From: Flavobacteriales bacterium
GTDB lineage: Bacteria > Bacteroidota > Bacteroidia > Flavobacteriales_D > Crocinitomicaceae
DNA length: 64,000 bases
Direction: 5' to 3'
Assembly (NCBI GenBank): GCA_947500875.1
Contig: CANMUN010000001.1
Coordinates: forward strand, 48,538-112,537
The translations under genes were made by a program, and so were the position numbers. The notes beneath the pieces were generated by a model. That model saw nothing but the letters and a program-made list of their open reading frames with translations. It was not told where the DNA came from and did no database searches. Each line of letters starts with the position of its first letter. The first letter of the stretch is position 1. Shown here piece after piece: positions 16,175 through 26,497 of this stretch.

Positions 16175-18101
16175 CCTTGTTTTTTGCTTGTTGCTGAGCA
16201 TTTTGTGTTCGTGTAAAAACGAACATAATCCCAAAGCAACCGTAACCGAAACCATCGATGTAACGTCCCTCGACCCCCACTCGTATGCCAATTTTAACGA
16301 GGTTCAAACCCAGCACTTATCGTTAGAATTAGAGGTCAGTTTTACAAATCAAACGATATACGGCATCGCACGGCATCAAATCATCAATAAAAATGCACAC
16401 AAAGCGATCTTTGACATCAATGGACCGCTGATTCAAAAAGTAACCACCGGACCGAAAGGCAAAGAGGAAGAAGCGGACTTTGTTATTGGAAAAATGGACA
16501 AGGATTCGGTACTTGGGCAACCCTTAATTGTCACGGTTACGCCGAAGACCAAGTTTATCAACATCTACTACAAAACGGGTTCTCGTTGCGATGCCGTGGA
16601 GTGGATTCATCCTACCTCCAAAAAAGAGGCATTTTTGTACACCCAAGGGCAGGCCATTTTAACCAGAACATGGATTCCTTTGCAGGATGCACCTTCGAAC
16701 CGCATAAGCTATGATGCAACCGTAAAGGTTGATCCAAGCTACCTGGCCTTAATGAGCGCCGAAAACCCCACAACCTTAAACCTTCATGGAAAATACCATT
16801 TTAAAATGGAACATCCCATTCCCTCCTATTTGATAGCGCTCACCGTAGGTAATATTCGATACCATCCATACTCGAATCGCTGTGGTGTCTATGCACCCGC
16901 TGAGTTAGTCGACAAGGCTCAAGACGAATTCGGTGATTTACCGCTAATGATAGAGGCGGTAGAGCGACTTTACGGACCTTATGCATGGGGAAGGTATGAC
17001 CTGATGGTGCAGCACCCGTCCTTTCCGTTTGGTGGGATGGAAAATCCTCGCTTGACCTTCATAAATCCGGCCATTGTTGCAGGAGATAAAAGCCTGGTTT
17101 CGGTGGTTGCGCACGAACTTGCGCATTCCTGGTCAGGCAACCTAGTAACCAATGAAACCTGGAATGACTTTTGGATCAATGAAGGATTCACTGTTTATCT
17201 GGAGCATCGAATCATGGAAGAACTTTACGGAAAAGCCTACAGTGAGATGTTGAGTGAAATTGAATGGGATGAACTTCAACAAGAATTAAAAACCCTTCAA
17301 CAATCCGAACATCCCGAAGATGCCGCGTTGTACCTCCACCTCAAAAATCGAAATCCCGATGATGGTATGACGAGCATTGCCTATGTTAAAGGGGCTTATT
17401 TTTTGAAAACCTTGGAGCAAGTTATTGGCCGCAAGAAAATGGACCAATTCTTAAACCAATATTTCAGCCAACACCGCTTTCAATCCATGAGTACCGAGAA
17501 GTTTATCACTTTCATGAAAAACCATCTCTCGGGCCCCCAGTTTACAAATTTCGATTACAACCGTTGGATATACCAACCCGGCATACCGGCAAATGCTGTT
17601 CATATTTCCTCGGAGCTCTTGCGCAACATGAAAACCTTAGCCAAAGCGACCAACGAAGGCAAGGACATTTTTGCCCCGGTAAGAAAAGTCAAATGGGTTC
17701 AAAAAAAAGGAAGCCGGAAGAAACGAAAGAAAACGTTTGTTGAACAACTCAATCCCAAAGCCTATAACACCCAGCAATGGATCATGTATTTTCGAAGTTT
17801 AAATTCCAATATTTCTGCAGAAAAACTGCAAAAAATGGATGACTTTGCTCATTTCAGTAAGGCCAACAGTGAAGTTCGTTTTGAATGGTTTTTATTGAAC
17901 CTCCGATGCGGAAACTGGAGGATAGAAACCTCATTAAAAGAATTCCTTGCAAGTCATGGACGAAGAAAATATGTATTGCCTTTATTCAATAGTATCGTTC
18001 GGGATAAAAATCGACTTGAATGGGCGCGAGAAGTGTACCAAAGTTCCAAAGGTAATTACCACTCAGTCACCAGAAATTCGGTTGAAAAATTGTTATACTA
18101 G
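16125..18101 (+). CDS. M1 family metallopeptidase (aminopeptidase N / LTA4-hydrolase-like), lipoprotein
   Basis: FGGMENPRLTF and VAHELAHSWSGNLVTNETWNDFWINEGFTVYLE (HExxH-18-E); CLLLSILCSC lipobox; alternative GTG start at 16143. Confidence 0.9.
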   Translation: MPLIEIVKNLASFRLNNLVFCLLLSILCSCKNEHNPKATVTETIDVTSLDPHSYANFNEVQTQHLSLELEVSFTNQTIYGIARHQIINKNAHKAIFDINGPLIQKVTTGPKGKEEEADFVIGKMDKDSVLGQPLIVTVTPKTKFINIYYKTGSRCDAVEWIHPTSKKEAFLYTQGQAILTRTWIPLQDAPSNRISYDATVKVDPSYLALMSAENPTTLNLHGKYHFKMEHPIPSYLIALTVGNIRYHPYSNRCGVYAPAELVDKAQDEFGDLPLMIEAVERLYGPYAWGRYDLMVQHPSFPFGGMENPRLTFINPAIVAGDKSLVSVVAHELAHSWSGNLVTNETWNDFWINEGFTVYLEHRIMEELYGKAYSEMLSEIEWDELQQELKTLQQSEHPEDAALYLHLKNRNPDDGMTSIAYVKGAYFLKTLEQVIGRKKMDQFLNQYFSQHRFQSMSTEKFITFMKNHLSGPQFTNFDYNRWIYQPGIPANAVHISSELLRNMKTLAKATNEGKDIFAPVRKVKWVQKKGSRKKRKKTFVEQLNPKAYNTQQWIMYFRSLNSNISAEKLQKMDDFAHFSKANSEVRFEWFLLNLRCGNWRIETSLKEFLASHGRRKYVLPLFNSIVRDKNRLEWAREVYQSSKGNYHSVTRNSVEKLLY

Positions 18102-18107
18102 TTTAGG

Positions 18108-20312
18108 CTAGTTGGCAATTTCGCTCATATATCTCAAGCGAACAAGGCGTAGTTCTTCCTCAGAGTATAGGCCATCAAATTCTCGGTAAGCTACTCCGAT
18201 ATCATCGGTATCGGCAGCATTAAAATAATGGAAGATTTCGTCCTGTTCGGTAAGATCAATGCGTTGATTGATGTAGTAGGATAAATTAACCCGGGTTCCT
18301 GAGGAAACAATGGTTTCAATTTCATGAAGTATCTCATCAAAGGACTTTCCTTGATTGGCAGCAAAATCCTCTAAGGATAACTGCCGATCGATGTTTTGAA
18401 TCAACTGAACCTTCAAGCCTGATTTATTGACAAGTGATTTAAATACAAAATCCTGAGGCCTGTCGATGTCGTTTTTGTGAACGTAATGTTCAATAAGCGC
18501 AATAAACGGCTCACCAAAACGCTGCGCTTTGCCCACTCCCACTCCCTGAACATGGGTCAATTCATCCATCGTTATGGGGTATTGAAGGCACATATCTTTT
18601 AGCGAGGGATCTTGAAAAACCACAAACGGCGGAACTCCCATCTCCTTCGCAACCGATTTCCTTAAATCCACCAACAAATCGTACAATTGTGCGTCAAAAG
18701 CAGTTTCCCTTCCACTTGTCGCAAAATGCTCCGAATCGTCGGTATTGGAAAAATCATGTTCTTTGAGCAATAAGAAAGACCCTGGAGCCTTCATAAATTG
18801 TTTTCCTTCCGGTGTCAACCTCAATAAACCAAAAGACTCAACATCCTTCTCCAACAGCCCACCAATGATGGCCTGTCGAATAACCGCATTCCAAAAATGC
18901 TCATCTTTCTCTTTACCTACACCGAACGTTGGGGATTGCTCGTGTTTGTAGGCCTTAATATCCGCGGTGATTTGTCCGGAAAGGAAGGAACAATAGTGCT
19001 TTGCTTTAAATTGTTCCTCTAGTTGATGCACGGTGGTTAACAATTTAAGCACGAATTCTCCACCTTCTACCCTTTCCCTAGGAAACTTGCAATTATCGCA
19101 CAAATCCGAGCAACGTTTTTCATCAAATTGCTCTCCAAAATAATGTAAAATATACTTCCTTCGGCATACTGAGGTTTCGGCATAGGAAACGATTTCATGC
19201 AACAATTGTCGTCCTATTTCCTGTTCTGTGAGCGGTTTATTCGCCAAGAACTTATCCAGTTTTTCGATGTCTTTGTAAGAATAAAAAGCAATGCATTCCC
19301 CAATTCCTCCGTCCCTTCCAGCTCTCCCGGTTTCTTGGTAATAACTCTCGATGCTCTTCGGAATGTCGTGGTGAATGACAAAACGGACATCCGGTTTATC
19401 AATGCCCATTCCAAAGGCTATCGTAGCAACGATGACATTGACCTCCTCCATGAGGAACATGTCTTGATGTTTTGCTCTGGATTCAGCATCCAAGCCCGCA
19501 TGGTACGGTAAAGCCTTGATGCCATTAACCTGCAGTAGTTCCGCAATTTCTTCTACTTTTTTACGGCTCAAGCAATATACAATTCCGCTCTGACCTTCCT
19601 TGGACCTTACGTATTTGATGATTTCCTTCTCGACCTCTCGTTTAGGTCGTATTTCATAATACAGGTTGGGACGGTTGAAAGAGTCCTTAAAAACCCTTGC
19701 GTCCAACATGTTTAAATTCTTTTGTATGTCCAACTGGACTTTAGGAGTTGCGGTCGCAGTTAAAGCAATGACTGGTACATGCGATATTTTTTCAAAAATC
19801 TCCCTTAACCGACGGTATTCCGGTCTAAAATCGTGTCCCCATTCCGAAATACAATGCGCTTCGTCAATGGCAAAAAACGAAACATTCACATTGGACAAAA
19901 AATCAATGTTCTCTTGTTTTGTTAGAGATTCAGGGGCTACGTAAAGCATTTTCGTTGTCCCTTTAACAATATCGTTTTTAACTTGGGTGATTTCATTTTT
20001 AGACAGCGAAGAATTCAAAAAATGAGCGATGTTCCCTTGGTCGCTCACATAACGGATGGCATCCACTTGATTTTTCATCAAAGCGATCAAGGGCGATACA
20101 ATGATCGCGGTACCCTCCATCATCAAGGCAGGCAATTGATAGCATAAAGACTTACCACCACCGGTGGGCATAATAACGAAGGTATTTTCGCCGTCGAGGA
20201 TGTTCTGTATAATTTGCTGTTGCTCGCCTTTAAAAGCATCAAACCCAAAATAATGATGCAAGGCCTCCTTAAGGTTTAATTCCGAAACACGAAGATCTTC
20301 CATTTTCAACAC
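18108..20312 (-). CDS. recQ: ATP-dependent DNA helicase RecQ
   Basis: FVIMPTGGGKSLCYQLPAL, FAIDEAHCISEWGHDFRPEYR, TATATPKV, ATIAFGMGIDKPDVRFVIHHDIPKSIESYYQETGRAGRDG, zinc-binding Cys cluster, HRDC region. Confidence 0.96.
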   Translation of the reverse strand: MLKMEDLRVSELNLKEALHHYFGFDAFKGEQQQIIQNILDGENTFVIMPTGGGKSLCYQLPALMMEGTAIIVSPLIALMKNQVDAIRYVSDQGNIAHFLNSSLSKNEITQVKNDIVKGTTKMLYVAPESLTKQENIDFLSNVNVSFFAIDEAHCISEWGHDFRPEYRRLREIFEKISHVPVIALTATATPKVQLDIQKNLNMLDARVFKDSFNRPNLYYEIRPKREVEKEIIKYVRSKEGQSGIVYCLSRKKVEEIAELLQVNGIKALPYHAGLDAESRAKHQDMFLMEEVNVIVATIAFGMGIDKPDVRFVIHHDIPKSIESYYQETGRAGRDGGIGECIAFYSYKDIEKLDKFLANKPLTEQEIGRQLLHEIVSYAETSVCRRKYILHYFGEQFDEKRCSDLCDNCKFPRERVEGGEFVLKLLTTVHQLEEQFKAKHYCSFLSGQITADIKAYKHEQSPTFGVGKEKDEHFWNAVIRQAIIGGLLEKDVESFGLLRLTPEGKQFMKAPGSFLLLKEHDFSNTDDSEHFATSGRETAFDAQLYDLLVDLRKSVAKEMGVPPFVVFQDPSLKDMCLQYPITMDELTHVQGVGVGKAQRFGEPFIALIEHYVHKNDIDRPQDFVFKSLVNKSGLKVQLIQNIDRQLSLEDFAANQGKSFDEILHEIETIVSSGTRVNLSYYINQRIDLTEQDEIFHYFNAADTDDIGVAYREFDGLYSEEELRLVRLRYMSEIAN

Positions 20313-20407
20313 TGCGGCTCTTATTTTGATTGTTACTCAAATATACTGCTAAACAGCCGACCTCACAAGTTGTTTTTAAGGTTTGTTTATTTTTTTTTCA
20401 CATTACC

Positions 20408-21001
20408 TTAACCATTGTATGCCTCTACTTTTTGAACTTCAGGAAGATGTTGTTTTAGCAAGGTTTCAATACCGCCTTTGAGGGTTGCTGTACTTGAAGG
20501 ACAACCCGAGCAAGAACCTTTCAAGATAAGATTGACCGTTCCATCTTTAAATCCCACATAATCAATGGCTCCCCCATCGTTTTCTACGGCCGGACGTACG
20601 TATTGGTCCAACAAGGCAAGAATTGGTTCATCCAGTTCACTTGGTTGAGCAATTTCCGGACGTTCCTTTGCTGCCTGCTTTTCAGCCGCGACAGGCATTT
20701 GAATTAAAACCTCTTTACCTTCCGCTAAAAATTCTCGAATGAACTCTCGTAATTCCATGGTGATAAAATCCCAGGGAACATTGTCGGTTTTGGTAACTGT
20801 CACAAAATTCGCAGTAATAAATACGCTTCGAACAAATGGAAAAATGAACAAGGCCTCGGCTAAGGGTGAAAAACCAACGGCCTCTTGTCGCTTGTTAAAT
20901 TCCACAGAATCTCCTGTCGGCAATAAGTATTTATTAACGACGAATTTCATCGTAGTTGGATTTGGGGTCATTTCGGCATACACCGTCACTGGAACTTTCA
21001 T
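20408..21001 (-). CDS. NifU-like Fe-S scaffold protein (Nfu N- and C-terminal domains)
   Basis: TPNPTTMKFVVNKYLLPTGDSVEF (Nfu_N), VRPAVENDGGAIDYVGFKDGTVNLILKGSCSGCPSSTATLKGGIETLL (CxxC NifU); start set at MKVPV (21001). Confidence 0.9.
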   Translation of the reverse strand: MKVPVTVYAEMTPNPTTMKFVVNKYLLPTGDSVEFNKRQEAVGFSPLAEALFIFPFVRSVFITANFVTVTKTDNVPWDFITMELREFIREFLAEGKEVLIQMPVAAEKQAAKERPEIAQPSELDEPILALLDQYVRPAVENDGGAIDYVGFKDGTVNLILKGSCSGCPSSTATLKGGIETLLKQHLPEVQKVEAYNG

Positions 21002-21038
21002 GGAAGCAATTTTGATGAGCAAAGGTAACGAGAAATGC

Positions 21039-21923
21039 TTAATCCTCGGAGATTGAAAGCCGAAAATACGGGGAGGGCTTTCGCACCTTATCCGAATCCC
21101 AAGTAGGTTGACCATACCGATCCAACATGGGATATTTGACGGCCATTGCTGGATTTTTCGAATGCCAAAGACTGTGGTGCGCCCATTGATTTTGAAAGGT
21201 ATTTCGCACGCGCTCGCTGTCCATTCCCACATCAACCCCAAGGTATTGTCCTTTTAATCCATAACGAATCCCTCCATGGATGATGCCATGAGAAGTTTTG
21301 CCGTAAGCACCATTGGAAAGATCCTTGAAATAGGTTGTTTTACCCTTAACTACCTCGGCGAGTACTTGCACTCCCGACGTTTCACCGGTCCACAAGAAAA
21401 TGCCTGAATGCACGGACCAAAAATCACCTCGGTATCGGTAACGCAACGTTGCCGTTCGAAAGCGGTCTTTTCCTTGCCCTGCCAAAAAATCATTCTCAAA
21501 GTATACCGAATGGCCTTGATGTTCTCCTCGAAAAGCTCCAGAGGTTTGTTGCGTTGCAGCGTTATCCCAATACCAGAGGTATGCATAGCCAAGGCTGCTC
21601 GCTCGGCTGAAGGGATTTTTCAAGGTCCCAAGTTCAAAGTCCCCCATTCCCTTTGAGTTATTGGCATACCAAGCCGCCCCGAAATACGCTCTCGACTCCC
21701 ACATTTTGGTTCTTCCACCCCACGACGAAAGGTAAAAAGAACCGTCGTTACCCAAACTCAACATCCCTTTTGAAAACTGAAACGCAGCATGCAATCCTAT
21801 CCCAAAACGCTGTTCGTGAGAACCAACAGAAAACACGCTGCGAACCCCTAAAAAAATCCGCTGAGCCGACGCTTCGTGAACGAAGGACATGAGTACAATG
21901 CAAAAAAAGCAGCGGTTAATCAC
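21039..21923 (-). CDS. secreted/outer-membrane-type hypothetical protein, possibly Bacteroidota 'toxin 23' (Ntox23)-like
   Basis: Signal peptide [15 protein letters not shown]; alternating beta-rich pattern; [45 protein letters not shown] and [16 protein letters not shown] recalled as similar to Ntox23-annotated proteins; not verified. Confidence 0.45.
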   Translation of the reverse strand: MINRCFFCIVLMSFVHEASAQRIFLGVRSVFSVGSHEQRFGIGLHAAFQFSKGMLSLGNDGSFYLSSWGGRTKMWESRAYFGAAWYANNSKGMGDFELGTLKNPFSRASSLGYAYLWYWDNAATQQTSGAFRGEHQGHSVYFENDFLAGQGKDRFRTATLRYRYRGDFWSVHSGIFLWTGETSGVQVLAEVVKGKTTYFKDLSNGAYGKTSHGIIHGGIRYGLKGQYLGVDVGMDSERVRNTFQNQWAHHSLWHSKNPAMAVKYPMLDRYGQPTWDSDKVRKPSPYFRLSISED

Positions 21924-22798
21924 TTGCCTTTCAATTCCATCGCCTTAAGGGTGTTCATCATTAGGGATGCAATGGTCATTGGTCCTACTCCCCCAGGTAC
22001 AGGAGTAATCATCGAACACTTTGGCGCCACGTTTTCAAAATCAACATCGCCGGCTAAACGCCATCCTTTCGGGGCTTTTGGATCTTCAATGCGCGTAGTT
22101 CCTACATCAATAACCACTGCACCGGCTTTTACCATGTCGTACGTAACGAAACCGGGTTGCCCAGCCGCCGCGATAATGATGTCCGCTTGACGGCATATTT
22201 CTGGAAGGTTGGTTGTTTTGGAGTGCGCCAGCGTTACCGTACAATTTCCGGGATTTGAATTTCCGCTCAGCATAATGGAAAGGGGCATCCCTACGATGTT
22301 ACTGCGTCCAATAATTACGCAGTTTTTACCTTCGGTGGGTATGTTCTTCCTACGGATTAACTCTAAAATCCCGGCAGGAGTTGCAGGAAGAAAACCGGGT
22401 AAGTGCACCACCATGTTTCCTAAATTTCTTGGGTGAAAACCATCGATATCTTTTAGCGGGTCTATCGCCTGTGTCACTTTTAATTCGTCAATGTGCTTAG
22501 GAAGTGGGAGTTGTACAATGAATCCATCGATGCTTCGATCTTGGTTTAACGATTCAACTTTTGCCAATAAAATATCCTCTGGAACCGAATCATCGTAACG
22601 AATCAAGGTGCTTTCAAAACCGATTTCTTCGCATGCTTTGACCTTGTTTTGAACGTAGGTCATGGAGGCACTGTCGGTACCCACTAAAACCGCGGCCAAG
22701 TGGGGAATTTTCTTTCCTTCCGATTTCCGGAATTGAACTGCTGCTTTAAGTTCAGCCTTAATTTGCTGCGAGATCGCTTTTCCATCGATGATTTCCAT
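21920..22798 (-). CDS. folD: bifunctional methylenetetrahydrofolate dehydrogenase/methenyltetrahydrofolate cyclohydrolase
   Basis: [76 protein letters not shown]. Confidence 0.95.
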   Translation of the reverse strand: MEIIDGKAISQQIKAELKAAVQFRKSEGKKIPHLAAVLVGTDSASMTYVQNKVKACEEIGFESTLIRYDDSVPEDILLAKVESLNQDRSIDGFIVQLPLPKHIDELKVTQAIDPLKDIDGFHPRNLGNMVVHLPGFLPATPAGILELIRRKNIPTEGKNCVIIGRSNIVGMPLSIMLSGNSNPGNCTVTLAHSKTTNLPEICRQADIIIAAAGQPGFVTYDMVKAGAVVIDVGTTRIEDPKAPKGWRLAGDVDFENVAPKCSMITPVPGGVGPMTIASLMMNTLKAMELKGK

Positions 22799-22802
22799 AC
22801 CG

Positions 22803-22810
22803 CAAAGATA
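22803..22810 (-). promoter_or_regulatory. TAtcTTTG -7 box, 4 nt before the folD ATG
   Basis: Minus strand tatctttgcggtATGGAA. Confidence 0.6.
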
Positions 22811-22878
22811 CGGAATTGTAGCGGTTTTTTAAGCAGCCATTTATTGAGATTTCCTTATCTTTGCCCAAATTCGCGGTG

Positions 22879-23454
22879 ATGAAAAAACTCGTATTCTTAT
22901 GTTTTTGTTGGCCCATTTTGGCCACTGCTCAAACCTCGTTTAGCGGGTCTGAAATCGGTGTTGAAATTTTCGCAGGTGCCTCCAACCTTGGTGGATCGAT
23001 CGGGGGTGATTTAAAATATGCGGCCATACTCAACGAACAATGGGCTGTAGGTCCATCGTTCAGGTACCAGCGGACTTGGTCTAATAATTTCGGGCAAAAA
23101 ATGGGATTTTCGGTATATGGTGGAGGGGTATATGCACATTATAGAATTCAAAACTCCCTATTTCTAGGCGGCGAGTTTGAAATGCTTCGAAGCCCCTTTA
23201 ATTTTATTCTGTTAAACTACACTACCAGAACCTGGGCCCCAACCTTGTTTCTTGGAGGTGGTTTTTCGAGGGATTTCAACGGAAAAATCCGGGTCAATGG
23301 TGGGATTTTTTACGATGTTATCAACGCGGAAAATAGCCCCTTCAGGTCCAGCTATTCCATTCGTTTGAAAAACGAGCAAGGTCAAGTGGTTCGAATCCTA
23401 CCCGTCATTTACCGCATCACGTTTTTCTTTCCTTTGGGAGGTTCAAAAGCATGA
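22879..23454 (+). CDS. hypothetical outer-membrane beta-barrel-like protein
   Basis: MKKLVFLCFCWPILATAQ signal peptide; beta-rich glycine/aromatic pattern; 4-nt overlap with bshA. Confidence 0.6.
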   Translation: MKKLVFLCFCWPILATAQTSFSGSEIGVEIFAGASNLGGSIGGDLKYAAILNEQWAVGPSFRYQRTWSNNFGQKMGFSVYGGGVYAHYRIQNSLFLGGEFEMLRSPFNFILLNYTTRTWAPTLFLGGGFSRDFNGKIRVNGGIFYDVINAENSPFRSSYSIRLKNEQGQVVRILPVIYRITFFFPLGGSKA

Positions 23455-24572
23455 AAATAGGCATTGTTCTATATCCAACCTTTGGGGGGAGTGGAGTGGT
23501 TGCAACGGAGTTGGGTAAAGCGCTAGCTCGTAAAGGTCACCAAATCCATTTCATTACCTATTCTCAACCCGTGCGTTTGGGTAGGTTCCAAGAGAACATT
23601 TTTTACCATGAAGTGGCGGTTTCCGATTACCCGCTTTTTGAATTTCAACCCTACGAAACCACGCTGGCCTCTAAAATCGTTGATGTTGTGAAATACGAAC
23701 GCTTGGATTTATTGCACGTTCATTATGCCATTCCTCACGCTTCAGCAGCGTACATGGCACAAAAGATCCTGGCTGAAGAAGGCCACAACGTGCCTTTTGT
23801 CACGACCCTCCACGGTACGGATATTACGCTCATCGGCAAAGACCCGTCCTTCGTGCCTGTGGTTCAGTTTTGCATCAACGCGTCCAATGCGGTAACCGCC
23901 GTTTCTGAAAGCCTCAAAGCAGATACCCATGCGCATTTTCGCATTCAAAAAAACATTCAAGTGGTGCCGAATTTTATCCAAACCGAAGAGGAACTCCCCA
24001 CTCCCAATCCAAGCTTGCGGCAAGCTTATGCCGATCCTCTAGAACCCATCCTATGCCATATTTCCAATTTCCGCAAAGTAAAACGCGTTGAGGATGTCAT
24101 CCGTATTTTTCACCAGGTCAACCAGAAAATTCCTTCCAAACTGCTGTTAGTCGGTGATGGGCCCGACCGCTATGCGTGTGAGCAACTTTGCCGAACTTTA
24201 GGTCTTTGCGATCGGATTATTTTCTTGGGCAAACTGCGCGAAACGCGTCAAGTGTTGGAATTAGCCGATGTATTTATCTTGCCATCGGAAAGCGAAAGTT
24301 TTGGTTTGGCGGCCTTGGAGGCATTGGCCGTCGGTGTACCGGTTATTTCCAGCAATACGGGTGGGATTCCTGAGGTTAACCTAGAAGGATTTTCGGGTTT
24401 TCTGTCCGAAGTTGGCGACATCGAAGGGATGGCTACCAATGCCCTTCGACTTTTAGAGCCGTCCGAGCGTTTAAAGTTTCGAAAGCAAGCATTAGAACAA
24501 GCAAAATCCTTCAGCATTGAGCGCATTGTTCCGCAGTATGAACAAATTTACCATAACTTAATTTCAACGTAA
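23451..24572 (+). CDS. bshA: N-acetyl-alpha-D-glucosaminyl L-malate synthase (bacillithiol biosynthesis)
   Basis: MKIGIVLYPTFGGSGVVATELGKALARKGHQIHFITYSQPVRL...LHVHYAIPHASAAYMA...FVTTLHGTDITLIG...SESFGLAALEALAVGVPVISSNTGGIPEV. Confidence 0.92.
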   Translation: MKIGIVLYPTFGGSGVVATELGKALARKGHQIHFITYSQPVRLGRFQENIFYHEVAVSDYPLFEFQPYETTLASKIVDVVKYERLDLLHVHYAIPHASAAYMAQKILAEEGHNVPFVTTLHGTDITLIGKDPSFVPVVQFCINASNAVTAVSESLKADTHAHFRIQKNIQVVPNFIQTEEELPTPNPSLRQAYADPLEPILCHISNFRKVKRVEDVIRIFHQVNQKIPSKLLLVGDGPDRYACEQLCRTLGLCDRIIFLGKLRETRQVLELADVFILPSESESFGLAALEALAVGVPVISSNTGGIPEVNLEGFSGFLSEVGDIEGMATNALRLLEPSERLKFRKQALEQAKSFSIERIVPQYEQIYHNLIST

Positions 24573-24577
24573 CTCCT

Positions 24578-25258
24578 ATGAATGTTGGCGTACTACTTTC
24601 AGGAAATGGCGTGTACGATGGCGCCGAAATTCATGAAGCGGTTTTAACCCTGCTTGCTATCGAGGAAATGGGTTGGAAGTCCGTTTGCATTTCCATTGAC
24701 CGGCCACAGCACCATGTTATCAATCACTTGACAGGTGAATCCATGGATGAATCCCGAAATATGCTCGTGGAATCCGCTCGAATTGCACGGGGCAACATCC
24801 AAAAAATCAGTGAAATTCAACCTACGGATATCGATGCCCTGGTCATTCCAGGCGGATTCGGCAGCGCTAAAAATTTCTCCACGTGGGCGTTTGAGGGTCC
24901 TTCGGGATTTATCCTTCCCGAGGTTAAATTATTGCTTGTGAACCTCGTCAATGTTGGAAAACCGATTGTTGCCTTGTGCGTTAGCCCGGTGGTGGTCGCT
25001 AAGGCGCTGGAGGGATCAGGAATGACGGTTCAACTTTCCTTGGGAAGCACTGAAGAACCCTCTCCGTATGATATCGCTGCATTCAATGCGGGGTTAACCC
25101 AAACGGGTGCGGTAGCCAAGGAGAAAACCAAACGTGAAGTACTTGTAGACGCCCAAAACCGCATTGTATGTGCCCCCTGCTATATGATGGATGCTAGCAT
25201 TGTGGAAGTGCGAGCGAATATCGTGCAAGCAATGCATGCCCTGAAAGCATTGTTGTGA
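24578..25258 (+). CDS. elbB: isoprenoid biosynthesis glyoxalase ElbB
   Basis: VGVLLSGNGVYDGAEIHEAVLTLLAIEEMG...NMLVESARIARGNI...DALVIPGGFGSAKN...ALCVSPVVVAKAL. Confidence 0.9.
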   Translation: MNVGVLLSGNGVYDGAEIHEAVLTLLAIEEMGWKSVCISIDRPQHHVINHLTGESMDESRNMLVESARIARGNIQKISEIQPTDIDALVIPGGFGSAKNFSTWAFEGPSGFILPEVKLLLVNLVNVGKPIVALCVSPVVVAKALEGSGMTVQLSLGSTEEPSPYDIAAFNAGLTQTGAVAKEKTKREVLVDAQNRIVCAPCYMMDASIVEVRANIVQAMHALKALL

Positions 25259-26301
25259 ACCACGAGGATCCAAAATATCATGCATGGGCAGCGCGACGTA
25301 AGGAACGCCTCGACGGGTTAAAAGCAGACTTATTGTTCGCTAAAATCCTTGAAAAGGATCGCGCAGCGCTCGCGAATGCTATCACCCTGATTGAAAGCAC
25401 TAAACTTGAGCACAGGAAGGAAGCGAATCAACTCATCAACTTATGCATTCCTCACAGCGGTAAATCTTGGCGCATTGGAATAACTGGAGTTCCCGGAGTA
25501 GGTAAAAGCACCTTTATCGAAGCCATTGGCGAAAAACTCGTACATGAAGGTCATCGAATAGCGGTCATGGCGATAGACCCAAGCTCCAGCGTTAGTGGAG
25601 GAAGTATCTTGGGCGACAAAACCCGCATGGAAAAACTTGCCACGATGGACGAGGTTTTTATTCGACCAACGGCTTCCGGCAAAACCTTAGGTGGAGTGGC
25701 TCAACATACACGAGAAACCGTCATTTTATGCGAGGCTGCAGGATACGATGTAATTCTCATAGAAACCGTTGGAGTTGGTCAAAGTGAGACCGTAGTGCAT
25801 TCCATGGTTGATTTTTTCATGCTTTTGATGCTTTCGGGCGCAGGAGATGAATTGCAAGGCATTAAGCGAGGAATCATGGAAATGGCCGATGGAATTTTAA
25901 TTACAAAAGCCGATGAAGGGAACGAAAACTCGGCCCAACGAGCCAAAAGAACGTATGAGGGGGCTTTGCATTTGTTTCAGGCGAAAGAAAGCGGTTGGGT
26001 TCCAAAAGTTGCCCCCATTTCGAGTTTACAACGAAAAGACTTAGACCTTCCACTGCAGTGGTGGGAAAACTACTTTAACCAAGTGCGTGCCTCTGGCTAC
26101 TTAAACTTCAAGCGCAAAAACCAAGACTTGCAGTTCTTTGAAGAGAGTTTCCAATACCAAATGGCCCAATTCATTGCTGAAGATCCGCACATTAGAAACA
26201 AATATGCAGAACTTAAACAACGGATTACCCAGGGTACAAGTTCTTCCTATGAAGCTGCGAATGAGTTACTTCAATTAATCCTCCACCATGGAAAACTTTA
26301 A
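25255..26301 (+). CDS. meaB: methylmalonyl-CoA mutase-associated GTPase MeaB
   Basis: RIGITGVPGVGKSTFIEAIG...AVMAIDPSSSVSGGSILGDKTRM...IRPTASGKTLGGVAQHTRE...VILIETVGVGQSET...ITKADEGN. Confidence 0.94.
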   Translation: MNHEDPKYHAWAARRKERLDGLKADLLFAKILEKDRAALANAITLIESTKLEHRKEANQLINLCIPHSGKSWRIGITGVPGVGKSTFIEAIGEKLVHEGHRIAVMAIDPSSSVSGGSILGDKTRMEKLATMDEVFIRPTASGKTLGGVAQHTRETVILCEAAGYDVILIETVGVGQSETVVHSMVDFFMLLMLSGAGDELQGIKRGIMEMADGILITKADEGNENSAQRAKRTYEGALHLFQAKESGWVPKVAPISSLQRKDLDLPLQWWENYFNQVRASGYLNFKRKNQDLQFFEESFQYQMAQFIAEDPHIRNKYAELKQRITQGTSSSYEAANELLQLILHHGKL

Positions 26302-26497
26302 CATAAAAGACGAATACATCGAGTTAATCGCCCTGCTGAAGGCGGTTGGAATTGCAGAAACCGGCGGTCATGCGAAAATGCTGGTGGACAGCGGCGACGT
26401 GCTTCGAAACGGCTCCCCGGAAACCCGCAAGAGGGCGAAGTTAATTCCGGGAGACATCATTGAAATAAATGGCTTTAAAATAAGCGTAACCAAATGA
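26288..26497 (+). CDS. RNA-binding S4 domain-containing protein (YbcJ-like)
   Basis: YIELIALLKAVGIAETGGHAKMLVDSGDVLRNGSPETRKRAKLIPGDII. Confidence 0.85.
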   Translation: MENFNIKDEYIELIALLKAVGIAETGGHAKMLVDSGDVLRNGSPETRKRAKLIPGDIIEINGFKISVTK

